From the NCBI GenBank assembly GCA_920105625.2, contig OV050030.1, forward strand, positions 144,655,877-144,719,876: a DNA stretch of 64,000 nucleotides, given 5' to 3'. The notes under the pieces were generated by a model. That model saw only the letters and a list, made by a program, of their open reading frames with translations, was not told the origin of the DNA and made no database searches. This DNA is from Clusia tigrina. Its lineage: Eukaryota > Arthropoda > Insecta > Diptera > Clusiidae. A program made the position numbers and the translations under genes. Below are positions 1 to 9,609 of this stretch, one piece after another. How positions within the stretch are numbered: the first letter of the stretch is position 1; each line of letters begins with the position of its first letter.

Positions 1-839
1 ATTTATTTTAATATGTTAAATACATTTTATGGAAATTTAACGTGACTATGTGTTAAATATGACATCAGACAAATGACCACCATTTTGCTCGATACAGGCA
101 TTGGCTCTTTTTAGCGCATTTTGCATTACACGGCGTAATGTTTCTGGTTGCAGGTGCCGTATTTCGTCTCGAATATTCTGCTTGAGCTGTCCAAGTTTCT
201 GTGGTTTGTTAACATACACTTTGTCTTTTAAATATCCCCATAAAAAAAAATTGGGCGCAGTTAAATCTGGTGAACGAGGAGGCCAAGGGAAATCTGAATT
301 TCTTGAAATTATGCGTTCACCAAAAATTTCACGCAGCATGTCAATAGTTTGCCTAGCAGTATGCGCAGTGGCTCCATCTTGTTGAAACCACAAATTAGGA
401 TGTTGCTCCATCATTGGCCGCAAAAAGTTGTCGATCATTGTTCTGTAAGAAGCCCCGGAGACCGTTTCTGGCGTTTCATCCTCATTCTCAAAGAAATATG
501 GGCCGATGATTTTTGTGGCCATAACACCGCACCAAACAGTGCATCTGATTGGGTGTGACTGATGCTGATGTATTGCCCTTGGATTTTCGGAGCCTCACAA
601 CGGCGAAGTAAACTTGTAATCATGGAAGATGTGGGCGATAATTTCGCTGCGTCAGAACAATTGATCGTTGAGAAGAATAATAAAATTCGATAATTTTAAT
701 GCGTTGTTGTGGACTGTACGTATTCCTTTTAAATTCCCAAGAGTTCAGTTATAATCTGCAAAAAGAAAAAATAAATTATGGTAAAAAATAAAAAAGTAAT
801 TTGTGTTTCACATCAGCTGGTCTTATTTGGGCCACCCTG
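1..839 (-). mobile_element. rosa-like (DD41D) Tc1/mariner element, truncated by window edge
   Basis: The right terminus reads as the complement of CAGGGTGGCCCAAATAAGACC and abuts a TA (840-841), as expected for the IS630-Tc1-mariner superfamily. The same terminal sequence closes both ends of the related copy at 45018-45645, which confirms the boundary. Comparison with that copy puts the missing left terminus about 80 bases outside the window. The element lies inside a Polinton DNA polymerase relic, so it inserted after the Polinton. It encodes a C-terminal transposase fragment on the minus strand and lacks the N-terminal DNA-binding region, so it is a dead deletion derivative. Confidence 0.85.
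46..598 (-). pseudogene. DD41D mariner transposase, C-terminal fragment
   Basis: Cut-and-paste transposase catalytic core. The longest Met-started stretch is 46-522 (158 aa), but the frame is open back to a stop near 598 and homology continues there. Visible motifs are WFQQDGATAHTA, carrying the second catalytic Asp, and SPDLTAPNFFLWGYLKD, where the third catalytic residue should be Asp but reads Asn. With the Asn position counted, the spacing is 41 residues, which matches the rosa (ITmD41D) family. The related copy at 45018-45645 keeps Asp at this place. The N-terminal helix-turn-helix and first catalytic Asp are absent. It cannot encode an active enzyme. Confidence 0.8.
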
Positions 840-841
840 TA

Positions 842-2051
842 TTTCCAATAGGGTAGTCACTTGTATCAAAACGTTCAGCACCATCACGCTGAATGATTTG
901 ATACAAGTTAGGGCAAATTTCTTCATATACAAGGGAATCTGTATCAGTGCAGCAAATAGTACAATTGGATCCAAATTCAGGAACCATCTAACCATAATGA
1001 AAATCGTAAATGGTTGTTTTAGCTAGGTAGAGGATACACATACCAACATATATGGGCCTATTAAAGAAAACTTCTGTCTTGTTTAGCTCTATAGCAACAA
1101 GATTTTTATTGAATATGGTTGAAGCTGTAAATTCCGGCTTGGAAATAAGTGCTCCGCTCCATATCGACCCAACCATTTTGTTACCAGTTTGATAATACTA
1201 TACTTTCGGATGGCATTTATGATGAGTTTGAAAAGATTTTTTTCAAATGAATTTTTGGCAAATTTTCGAAAATTCGTGTTTAAATCAATATATGATTTGA
1301 GCCAAATAGATTGCTTAAATTGAAGAATTTTATGAATTTTAGTTAATCTAAGGACATATTTTAAAGCCTGCTTAAGACTGCGGTAATGGATTATGTACCT
1401 TCTTTTGTTAAACAAAGTACCCATTAATTTCCTCTGTTTTGAGCCGCGAGGTATAGCATGCTCGGGGCATAAAGGGAGATCATTTTGTTGATCGTGAAGA
1501 TTATTTGGATATTCTAAGTCTATTTCAAGTATATACCCTATATCAGAATCATCAGATATATCCTCTACTTTGAAATTTTCTAATTCTTGTACCCAATTAA
1601 AATCACTATGGGGGAGATATTGAGACATGGCCCAACCATATTGATTATTTATATCGAAGTACATCAAGTATTTTGATGGTTGTGCAGCATCATAATAATT
1701 CATGTACTTGTTGTTTGCTTTAGTATATCGTCTACTACACTGACTAAGACCCACTCGAATACCTCGCGCTACAAACATGAGCATATCAACATATGTTAAT
1801 AGTTCGAGAGTTATGTTAGTATGTTTAAGCATAGCATCACATGTATAGCCCGGTAAAGTGAAATAGTGAGCGGGATCTAAACCGTATGTTTGATAACAAC
1901 TTGAACGAAATTGTTCAAAAACATCTGCTAGTAAAAGAACGTCAGTCTTTAAGTACATATCTGAATATTCCTCCCAATTATTAATATTCAATTTAGTCCA
2001 AACATTGCAGGCATGTGCATACTCTTCCTGACTGATACTAGTATTATTCAA
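842..2051 (-). pseudogene. polB: Polinton DNA polymerase B, C-terminal (polymerase) part
   Basis: Protein-primed family B polymerase that replicates Polinton DNA. The main open frame is 1089-2051; two further pieces in other frames (988-1176 and 813-995) continue the domain, so at least two frameshifts are present. Visible motifs include YLKTDVLLLADVF (end of the exonuclease region) and MSQYLPHSDF. Near 900-950 is a CTDTDSLVYEE segment, which is the motif C block where family members have YTDTDS; the Tyr has become Cys. The left end is interrupted by the mariner element at the TA at 840-841. Nonfunctional. Confidence 0.82.
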
Positions 2052-2233
2052 TCTATATATATATATATATAAAATTAAGTGGCAAAACTTCCTGTTCGCA
2101 TACTCCTCCTAGACGGCTTGCCCGATTTCAATGAAATTTTCAGGGGTGATTGGGGTCTGTGTGTATCATTGCACGTTTTGCAATTAATTCTGTTTGGCTT
2201 TACGTGTTTTTTGGGATTTTTATTATTGTTTTG

Positions 2234-2291
2234 CCGCAAGATTGGCAGTCCTGCCTTTTACTCCGCAAGATTGGCAGTCCTGCCTTTTACT
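2234..2291 (+). repeat. Two 29-bp tandem repeats in Helitron-1 leader
   Basis: Two exact copies of a unit beginning CCGCAAGATTGGCAGTCC, at 2234-2262 and 2263-2291. Helitron-2 has three copies at 29191-29277 (the first with one change). This is a copy-number difference between otherwise very similar elements. Confidence 0.9.
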
Positions 2292-2421
2292 AATAAATAA
2301 ACAGAAACAGCTGGCGAATGTTTACAATTATTAAAAAACATTGACATCGCAACATTGTGTGTTTTTTCTAGATTTAATTCAATCGATTTGCTACATTTAT
2401 TCGAAAAGAACACTTTAGAAA

Positions 2422-3547
2422 ATGCCTCCACTACACAGACGTAATACGGTTGGCAGGCATACGCGTGATTCACATCGAATGTCAATATCGAGAAGAAATC
2501 AAAGCGAAGAGCAACGCGCTCAAGTGAATGCCCGAGGTAGAGCGGTGTACAGAGAGCGGCGTGCACAGTTTAGAGCTGAATCCGCAGACAATCAACGGCC
2601 AAATTATCGCCAAGGCAGAGTTCCGCTTCGTCTTCGCGATCAAATGGAACATGTTGGCTTTCACTACGATCCTGACTGCGACTACAGCCTGCATGGTTCC
2701 ATTGGAGCAATGGATATTATTTGTACGCATTGCAATGCAGCGAAGTTTCGAGGAGAAACAGCTGGCATGTGCTACTCCGGTGGCAAAGTGAAACTGCCTG
2801 CATTGGAACCGCCACCAGAACCATTACATTCGTTGCTCTCTGGAGAATCGCCGACATCTAAGCATTTTTTGCAGAATATTCAAGCATACAATTCATGTTT
2901 TCACATGACTTCTTTTGGTGCCACAAAGATCATTAAAGATACATTTATGCCGACATTCAAGGTGATTACTTTGCATTGAATTTCCAGTGAAACATTTGAC
3001 ATTTTTAAATATTCCAATCATTCATCCAAATTTAATGCACAAACATTATAGATTCAGGGACAAATATACCATCGAGCAGGCTCGCTACTACCATTTGCCA
3101 ATGATGACTATAAATGTTTGCAAATATATTTTATCGGTAATGAAACTGACCAACTCAATCAACGGTGTACAATTGGGACCGGCACAAGGCGAGAAATCGT
3201 ACTGAATTTGCAAAGATTTCTCCATGAACACAATGAATTGATTCGATTGTTCAAAATCGCATTGGACCGCATGCCGTCTGATAACCATCGAATCGTCATC
3301 AGAGCAGACAAAATGCCGATGGGGCAGCATGCCAGACGATTCAACGCACCAACAATCGATGAGGTGGCAATCGTCATTGTAGGCGAACAGTTTGAATCGC
3401 GAGATATTGTACTGCACCGTAGAAACGAACAACTTCAGCGTGTTTCCGAGCTACACCGTAGTTATGATGCATTACAGTATCCGATATTATTCTGGAGAGG
3501 TGATGACGGCTGTCACATCAATATGCGATTGATAAATCCAACTACTG
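2422..3547 (+). pseudogene. Helitron Rep/helicase N-terminal exon
   Basis: Begins with Met at 2422 and encodes the N-terminal Cys/His-rich region of insect Helitron replication proteins (CTHCNAAKFRGE at about residues 99-110). The first open frame runs to 2979. After a frameshift the protein continues (3118-3547, NETDQLNQRCTIG through FWRGDDGCHINMRL). The exon ends in CCAACTACTG followed by GTAAAT, a plausible splice donor. Basic residues are frequent in the first 60 aa. In an intact element this protein nicks and unwinds DNA for rolling-circle transposition; this copy is broken. Confidence 0.75.
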
Positions 3548-3617
3548 GTAAATAATCATTAAATTTAAAAAGTACATTTTCTTACGATTCAACATTTTGC
3601 GTATTGTTCATTTATAG
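3548..3617 (+). other. Putative 70-bp spliceosomal intron in Helitron rep gene
   Basis: Starts GTAAAT and ends TTTATAG. Joining its flanks keeps the Helitron Rep reading frame, whereas reading through meets an immediate stop. The same interval at the same place occurs in Helitron-2 (30539-30608). Confidence 0.7.
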
Positions 3618-4110
3618 GCCAAGAAACACCGAAAAAACTCAGTGCGATGAACTTATATTCGTACAGAATAATGATTCGTCCGCAAGAAGACAACTACATC
3701 TTCAAATGTCGCAAGCAAAGATCGAGACAGAACGTCTCAACTTTATTCGATTCAACCAAGCGAAATTGCGATCTGAAGAGTACATCCATTTGAGAGATGC
3801 CGTAATGAATAATGCAAATGTGAATAACATTGGACGTCTGACAATATTGCCAGCAACATACATCGGCAGTCCGCGCCATATGCACGAGTATGCGCAAGAT
3901 GCGATGTCGTATGTGCGCCATTACGGCAGACCGGATCTGTTCATAACGTTCACGTGCAATCCTCAGTGGAATGACATCAAAGACCATTTGTTCACATATC
4001 AGCACGTGTATTCAGGGAAAAGCAAAAAGCATTGATGAATTTAATTGTGAAACTTCGTGTTTTTGGAGAAGTTCGATGCTGGATGTACTCTATCGAATGG
4101 CAAAAAAGAG
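3618..4110 (+). pseudogene. Helitron Rep N domain (Helitron_like_N), truncated before HUH
   Basis: Second exon. It carries KIETERLNFIRFNQAKLR and RPDLFITFTCNPQWNDIK, hallmarks of the Helitron_like_N region that precedes the HUH nickase site. About 25 bases are missing at about 3992, which shifts the frame relative to Helitron-2. The sequence reaches the QKRGLPHA block, where the HUH signature should follow, and is there fused to the helicase C terminus. The nickase therefore lacks its catalytic motif. Confidence 0.75.
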
Positions 4111-4524
4111 GATTACCGCATGCCACCGCATCGGTTGGTCCTGAAAGTCGGTTCACCTATTATACTTTTACGAAATCTGAAGCCACCAACTTTGTGTAAT
4201 GGCACAAGACTTTCAGTAATAAAAACCATACTAAATGGCAAGGCAGCATGTGAAGTTGTACTCTTACCACGCAATCCAATGATTCCAACGGACATGCCGT
4301 TTGAATTTAAGCGCTTGCAGTTCCCAGTACATCTTGCCTTTGCGATGACCATAAACAAATCGCAAGTGCAAACGTTTCGAGTGTGCGGCGTCAATTTGGA
4401 AGAATCGTGCTTCTCCCACGGCCAATTGTATGTCGCATGTTCGAGAGTGGGAACACCAAGGTGCTTATTCATTTACGCGCCAGCTGGAAAAACCAAAAAT
4501 GTTGTATACCAAAATGTTATATAA
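4111..4524 (+). pseudogene. Helitron Pif1-type helicase, C-terminal end
   Basis: Encodes the last ~135 residues of the Helitron helicase: VGSPIILLRNL, the AFAMTINKSQVQTF motif and LYVACSRVGTPR, typical of Pif1/RecD-like motifs V and VI. Walker A and B are missing because of the internal deletion. The open frame starts at 4057 only because the Rep and helicase remnants happen to be read together. Identical organisation in Helitron-2. Confidence 0.8.
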
Positions 4525-4623
4525 ATAAGTAATAGTTTTACAACAATAAATAAAACACAAAGTATAAACCCTTAAGAGTTTTAATCGATTTAGGTGTAGC
4601 GAAGCGCACCGGGTAAGAGCTAG

Positions 4624-6005
4624 TTTATTATAAAATTGAGAAACATTAGGCAAAGAGGTTTCGGAAAATCTTGAAGTCTCTTCACAATAATCGTAAGGAA
4701 AAACACCCTTACGAGTTAGCAGACTTAACTGATCATCGCACAAATCTTGAAATTGTGATTTTAAAATTGGAAATGAGGAAAGGGATGATGCTAAGGTATA
4801 CAAACTACTTCTCATAAATTTGAAGGCATCAATGAAGCGGAATTTTATTAAAAATTCATCCAAATTGTTTGTAAATGAAATGTCGCGTTCTTTATTTATT
4901 GGAAGGAGTTCGATACGTCCTTTCAAATCTAAAGCCAAATTTTTAATTAAGAAATGAGCGTCATAACCACTGAGGTTATGAAAAATAATAGGAATCGTAT
5001 GGGAATCCTTGAAATTTATGTTACATTCCTCATGCGCAGGTCCACGATAAATACCCGTTAAATGACACTGGTCAAGCACTTTTTTATTCTCATCACTAAA
5101 TGATTTTTTACATATACGAGTTTGACATGTAGTAGCCAAATCAAAATCTCGATTTTGGTCAATGGATAATTTATCCATTGGAAGAGGGCAAAGGAATACT
5201 GTTTCAACATCTTCAGCGAAGTGCTTAAGTTCGCTTATAAACCATTGAATACAGTCACCACCACGATAGCCTTTATAAAACGAAAGCGTGGGGTCGTACA
5301 TACACTGAACATAAAAGCCGACACTATATGGTATATGCTTCTGATATGAATCTCGTGAAGTTGTCTTCTCCAAAATACATTCCAAATCGGCATATATCAC
5401 AAATGGAGACATTATTTATAATTTTTGAAGCTTACAAATTTTTCCTCATCTGTTGGCATTCTGATTTTACAGTTGTTCACTTTTTCACAATCTTCAACAT
5501 GCTGCTGCAGTCGTATTTGAGAGTGGAAGTAGCGGAGGCACCGGTCACAGAAATATTTTATTTTTGTGTTTGCAGACATCTGACTAGATAGAAGCCTACT
5601 TAAATTTTTTATCCACACAAAGTGGTATCTGATTGTTTTCTCATTATTATCATTATCATCATCATCTTTATCTTCCTTTTTCGCTTCATAATATTTATTC
5701 TGCACTATCAACCGATTTACGTGCTGCTCCTTTTTATTCTTTGTTAAATATGTAGGGTACACAAGAAGTTCCTTCCTTATCTTTTTCAGGATGTAGACGT
5801 TGACAGAAAGGTTATTTTGTTTCTCGAAGCGTGGGATTTGTTTAATTGTCATTGGAAATTGGATCTCCCTCAAATTAAAAATATCTTTGTAATGAGGATA
5901 GGATGATACTCGATCAGAATTTTGTTCAACAGGATGGAGGGCTGATATTATCGCCCAGACAAAGCATGCATTATCACTATTTTTTACATTGATGCATGCT
6001 TTCTA
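4624..6005 (-). pseudogene. polB: Polinton DNA polymerase B, N-terminal and exonuclease part
   Basis: Upstream half of the same polymerase gene. Pieces 5412-5873 and 4465-5412 contain a Polinton-type N-terminal region with a Cys-rich CDRCLRYFHS segment, followed by the 3'-5' exonuclease block FVIYADLECIL and HNLSGYDAHFLI. The homologous frame extends upstream to about 6005 (NACFVWAI). The downstream frame stops being polymerase at 4624, where the Helitron begins, and continues at 2051. At least two frameshifts or stops occur. An acidic stretch (about residues 90-100 of the 153-aa piece) comes from a GAT-type simple repeat. Confidence 0.82.
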
Positions 6006-6014
6006 GCTCTGAAT

Positions 6015-6095
6015 TTCCTGTAGTATTGTGATGGTTGAACAGCATCATAATTGGATATGCACTTGTTGTTTGCATTAGTATACCGTTTACTACTA
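6015..6095 (-). repeat. Second, displaced copy of a polymerase B segment
   Basis: About 80 bases resemble 1668-1742 of the Polinton polymerase (encoding RYTNANNK here, RYTKANNK there). They lie upstream of the polymerase N terminus, where this mid-gene segment does not belong. On the other side they join the broken RT end of the Copia element in one continuous reading frame (5984-6307). This is a rearrangement junction rather than a normal gene order. Confidence 0.65.
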
Positions 6096-6671
6096 ATCGA
6101 AAGTTTTTGGTTATAGTCACTCGGAGTTGAAATTGGTTTACAATCTTCCATATTGAAACTCAATAAAATATCGTTAATATATTTACTCTGGTCTAGTTCG
6201 ACACCGTCAGTATTTTGGGTGATTCGAATACCAATGCAACTTTTTATCGGCCCCATATCTTTCATTTTGAATGATCCTCTGAGTGCCTCTTTGATTTGTT
6301 TTAACACCTTCGGATCCTTTCAAACAGAAGTATGTCATCTACGTAGATAGCCAATATAAGTGAACTATTCTCATTAAAATACACACATGGATCTAGTTGC
6401 GACTTTGCCAACCAAATGACTTCAGTACTGCTTCTAGCTTCAAGTTCCACTGTCTTCCAGCTTGTTTTAGGCCATACATTGCTCGATTCAATTTGCACAC
6501 TAAATTAGAGCCATCGTGGAATCCTTCTGGTTGAACAATATATATTTCTTCTTCGAGTTCTCCTTGCAGAAATGCTGTCACCGCGTCCATCTGGTCAATT
6601 TTAAGTTTATTTTTCACAGCCAATGCAATCAAGAAACGAATAGTTGAGTACCTTACCACGGGTGAAAATGT
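6096..6671 (-). pseudogene. pol: Copia reverse transcriptase, remaining part
   Basis: Continues the RT after the nonsense codon: KIDQMDAVTAFLQGELEEEIY (6393-6659), then after a frameshift the YVDDILLF catalytic box (6301-6498), then after another frameshift MKDMGPIKSCIGIRI (5984-6307). RNase H is missing. The last reading frame runs into a Polinton-derived fragment, marking the truncation near 6096. Confidence 0.8.
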
Positions 6672-8702
6672 TTATTTGTAGTCCATTCCATAGACTTGGC
6701 TACAGCCCTTTGCGACTAACCGAGCTTTGTGTTTTATTATATTGTTGTCCATGTCACGTTTTGTGGTAAAAACCCATTTTGACTTGATAATTTTTCGTCC
6801 CTTTGGCAATTCCATTAGATCCCATGTATTATTCTCCTTCAACCAATTCATTTCGCTTTCCATTGCATCTTTCCATTTTACAGCATCAGCTTTATTCATG
6901 GCTTCTTCAACTGTAATAGGATCTAAATCGTTAGCTTTATAAGTTAGATAGCTCACATACTCATCACGTAGAACCGGTTTTAGTATTCTGGCTGTTCGTC
7001 GATGAAGTCCATGTTGTTCAACCATTACTGACTCATCAGGAACATATGTTGGATCATTGACATCGGACTCTTCACACAACTCCTCTTCACTGTTGCTCTG
7101 CTGATGCTGGAATGTTGTTACTGGCGATGGTTTCATAGGCTCTATTTCGCTCTGTTGGTCAATTGCCCTCACTTGATCTGGTATTTCTTCTTCAAAATCA
7201 ACATTGATTACTGCTGGCTCCGTTTTCTCATGAAAAATGACGTCACGGCTTACTACTAACTTTTTAGTACTGGGATCGATGCAACGAATGCCTTTTTTAT
7301 TTGCATCATATCCGACGAAAATCATCTTCTTAGCTTTTCGGTCCAGTTTCCTGCGACGTTGTTTCGGAAAGTGAACCATAATTGGGGATCCAAAAACTCT
7401 AAGATGTCCAACATCAACTTTGGTGCCTGTCCATGCCTCCTCCGGTGTCTTATCTTTTAATGCTGAGCAAGCTGATCGATTTATTAAATATGACGCCATG
7501 TTAACTGCTTCCGCCCAATATTCATCACTAAGCCCTGCATCAAATAACATGCATTTTGCGCGTTCAATAATAGTGCGATTCATGCGTTCTGCTGTGCCAT
7601 TTTGTTCCGGGGTGTGCACATTCGTTAGTTGGTGTTGAATGCCCTTGGCACGACAACATCTATCAAATTGGCGCGAAAAAAACTCACTGCCATTGTCAGT
7701 GCGAATGATTTTAATTGACTTGCCTGTTTGCTTTTCAACAAATTCCATAAAAATATCCAAGACGGAAGATTTTTCTTTTAAAAAGTAGACAAACACCTTT
7801 TTTGAGTAATCATCAATAAATGTCAACAGATATTTTGCGCCCCCAATCAATTTCGTCTCCATCGGTCCAACTAAATCGGAATGTATAAGTTCCAGAACCT
7901 CCTTTGTGTAACTCTGGCTTGTTTTAAATGTCTCCCGAGATTGCTTTCCTTCAGCACATACCTCACAATTCTGCAATCCAATTTGCTGATTTGAAAAATT
8001 CATCCCAGTCACAATTCCATCACGCATCCTGCATAAGCTGCCATAATTCAGACGACCAAATCTTCGATGCCATATAATTGCGTCGCTTTCTTCTTTTCGG
8101 GATAACATAAACGCACCACCAGATGTTTTCAGCTTGTAAATTCTATTTTCTGGTTTACATTGTGCCACTTCAATCAAATTTTGATCATAGATTGAGTACC
8201 CACTTTTATTAAAAACCAGCGTATTGCCTTTTTGTACTGTTTTGAAAACTGATAATAGATTCGCCGATAATTCAGGTACATGCAATTCGTTTGAGACATC
8301 TACTTCGTCATCGCCCAACAACAATTTTGATCTGCCTTCACAAGTCACGTTCATTTTTGCATCATTTGCCGTCAAAATCTCTTTAACACTTGCAGAACTG
8401 CGAGCAAAGAGCAATTTTTCATTTGGCGTCATATGACTCGACGCGCCACTGTCTATATACCATTCGTCTGTGTGTGTATTTGTTGCCGCTCTCACTGTAA
8501 ATGCTCTGTTAGCAAATTCGGACTTGTTGTTGTTGCCTTGCGTTTTGCTATGTTCTTTATGCTCCTTTTTCTTGCATTCTGCACTCACATGACCCCGGCC
8601 CCCGCATAAGTAACATTTGATAGAACGGCGGTTATTTGGTTTTCTTGTGTTTTGCTTATTCTCACGCTTCCCAAGAAACGCACTATTTTTTTTTTTTGTC
8701 AC
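6672..8702 (-). pseudogene. pol: Copia polyprotein: zinc knuckle, protease, integrase, RT start
   Basis: A 676-aa frame. Residues about 28-44 form a CCHC zinc knuckle (CYLCGGRGHVSAEC). The aspartic protease site is WYIDSGASSHMT near residue 85. The integrase has its HHCC region (HRRFG to NCEVCAEGKQS) and catalytic blocks HSDLVGP, IRTDNGSEF and PEQNGTAERMN (D,D,E). The RT begins with WKDAMESEMNWL. The frame ends at a single stop (6672-6674) within the RT; the same frame then continues at 6659 with RT sequence, so one nonsense codon interrupts an otherwise intact polyprotein. Confidence 0.87.
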
Positions 8703-9261
8703 AAGAGTACTGTGTGTCTAACAGTTTCATCTTTATGTCATCAGCATTAATTTTTTCACTTGCTTCGAAGCTCAGAATCAACGGCTTGTATTCTTCCGTT
8801 AATCCTGCAAGCACAATGGCTGCCAGCCAATCATCATCAATATTAAAACCGATGCAATCTAGTTTACTAGCCGTTGTCATAATTTGATCGATGTATGTTT
8901 GCATACTTTCACTTTCTTCAAGACGAATTGATATTAAAGTGCGCAGCAACCCAATTTTTCTCATCAACCCGCGATCTTCATAAATGTTTTGAAGCTTAGT
9001 CCAAATTTCAAATGCCGTTTTACATGTTCTTATGTGAACAAACAACCCCGGCTCCACACTCAGCGCTAACATGTTTTTTGCTGTGCTTAATTTGTCCGGC
9101 AACTTCTCTTTGCAAACGCGTTGATCGTCAGAAGATGGCAGAATGCAATCACCTAATTTCTTTAACTCCAAGAAATTTTCCATTGCAAATGCCCAATTGT
9201 GGAAATTTTCATAAACTTTCAGCTTCTCAATCCCAAAGTCCGATTTCGTTGCATTAGCCAT
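8683..9261 (-). CDS. gag: Copia Gag (capsid) region
   Basis: Starts at the Met at 9261 (MANATKSDF). The upstream in-frame extension to 9324 lies in leader sequence. The 192 aa match the copia Gag family (UBN2-type): FHNWAFAMENFL near the N terminus, FEIWTKLQNIYE near the middle and YIDQIMTTASKL towards the end. The frame ends in a run of Lys codons at a long A tract (8688-8699). The zinc knuckle and the rest of the polyprotein continue in another frame beyond this tract. The homopolymer slip is either a real mutation, a sequencing error or, less likely, programmed. Confidence 0.8.
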   Translation of the reverse strand: MANATKSDFGIEKLKVYENFHNWAFAMENFLELKKLGDCILPSSDDQRVCKEKLPDKLSTAKNMLALSVEPGLFVHIRTCKTAFEIWTKLQNIYEDRGLMRKIGLLRTLISIRLEESESMQTYIDQIMTTASKLDCIGFNIDDDWLAAIVLAGLTEEYKPLILSFEASEKINADDIKMKLLDTQYSCDKKKK

Positions 9262-9427
9262 TGTTTGTTGTTCTCTATGTATTTTTGCAAGAAAAAACGA
9301 ATTTAATGACCGCGACAAACACAATTAACACGACAAACGTAATTAATACGACTAGCGCGCAGCAAATCCAATAATGCAAAAAAAAACTATTAAAATTTAA
9401 TTAATAGTATGGCCTGGGCAAATAACC

Positions 9428-9603
9428 TGTTAAAATAAAACACGTTGTTACTTATCGTGTGCCAAAGAAGAAGTGAATTTTTTATTCTCGCATAAGAACA
9501 AAGAGAGAGAATAATTGACAATTGCTTGACATTTGTAAAGCAGGGATGATAAAGTACAATTCTGGAGTTATGAGTAAGTTAGTATATGTACATATTTACA
9601 ACA
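9428..9603 (-). repeat. Copia 5' LTR (176 bp)
   Basis: Read on the minus strand it starts TGTTGTAAATATG and ends ATTTTAACA, so it has TG...CA ends. It is followed at once by GGTTATTTGCCCAGGCCAT, very like the internal initiator-tRNA primer site that follows the Drosophila copia LTR. No 3' partner remains in the window. Confidence 0.75.
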
Positions 9604-9609
9604 CAAGGG

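Larger units (their letters stand above)
2052..4623 (+). mobile_element. Helitron-1, non-autonomous deletion copy
   Basis: Starts TCTATATATA and ends CTAG, between an A (2051) and a T (4624), the classical Helitron insertion site without target duplication. An imperfect 18-nt hairpin (4593-4610) lies 9 bases before the terminal CTAG, as in other Helitrons. Inside are an N-terminal zinc-finger-like protein, part of the Rep N domain and the C-terminal end of a Pif1-type helicase. The central part from the Rep HUH motif to the helicase core is deleted. It is almost identical to Helitron-2 (28767-31673). Relative to copy 2 it lacks about 25 bases near 3992 and one 29-bp tandem unit. Confidence 0.9.
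842..6005 (-). mobile_element. Polinton/Maverick relic 1 (DNA polymerase region)
   Basis: The two host parts, 842-2051 and 4624-6005, together hold most of a protein-primed family B DNA polymerase of Polinton type on the minus strand. Helitron-1 (2052-4623) sits between them, and the polymerase frame resumes directly across the Helitron ends. No Polinton terminal inverted repeats, integrase or capsid genes are seen on this side. Protease, ATPase and other Polinton-type genes lie in a second relic at 52863-58284, possibly the rest of the same element. Confidence 0.8.
6096..9603 (-). mobile_element. Copia-type LTR retrotransposon, 3' truncated
   Basis: Minus-strand element with 5' LTR (9428-9603), primer-binding site, gag, protease, integrase and part of the reverse transcriptase. 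This protease-integrase-RT order defines Ty1/copia. RNase H and the 3' LTR are absent: homology stops near 6096 at a fusion with a displaced Polinton fragment. The 5' LTR abuts the plus-strand LINE at 9604. Coding damage is limited: one homopolymer frameshift, one nonsense codon and about two frameshifts, so it is comparatively young. Confidence 0.88.

Noticed and set aside
813..1026. Short plus- and minus-strand frames as separate genes
   Set aside because: The minus-strand frames are shifted pieces of Polinton polymerase motif C; the plus-strand frame is a shadow.
3088..3432. 114-aa minus-strand frame in both Helitrons
   Set aside because: Antisense of the Helitron Rep exon; no independent support.
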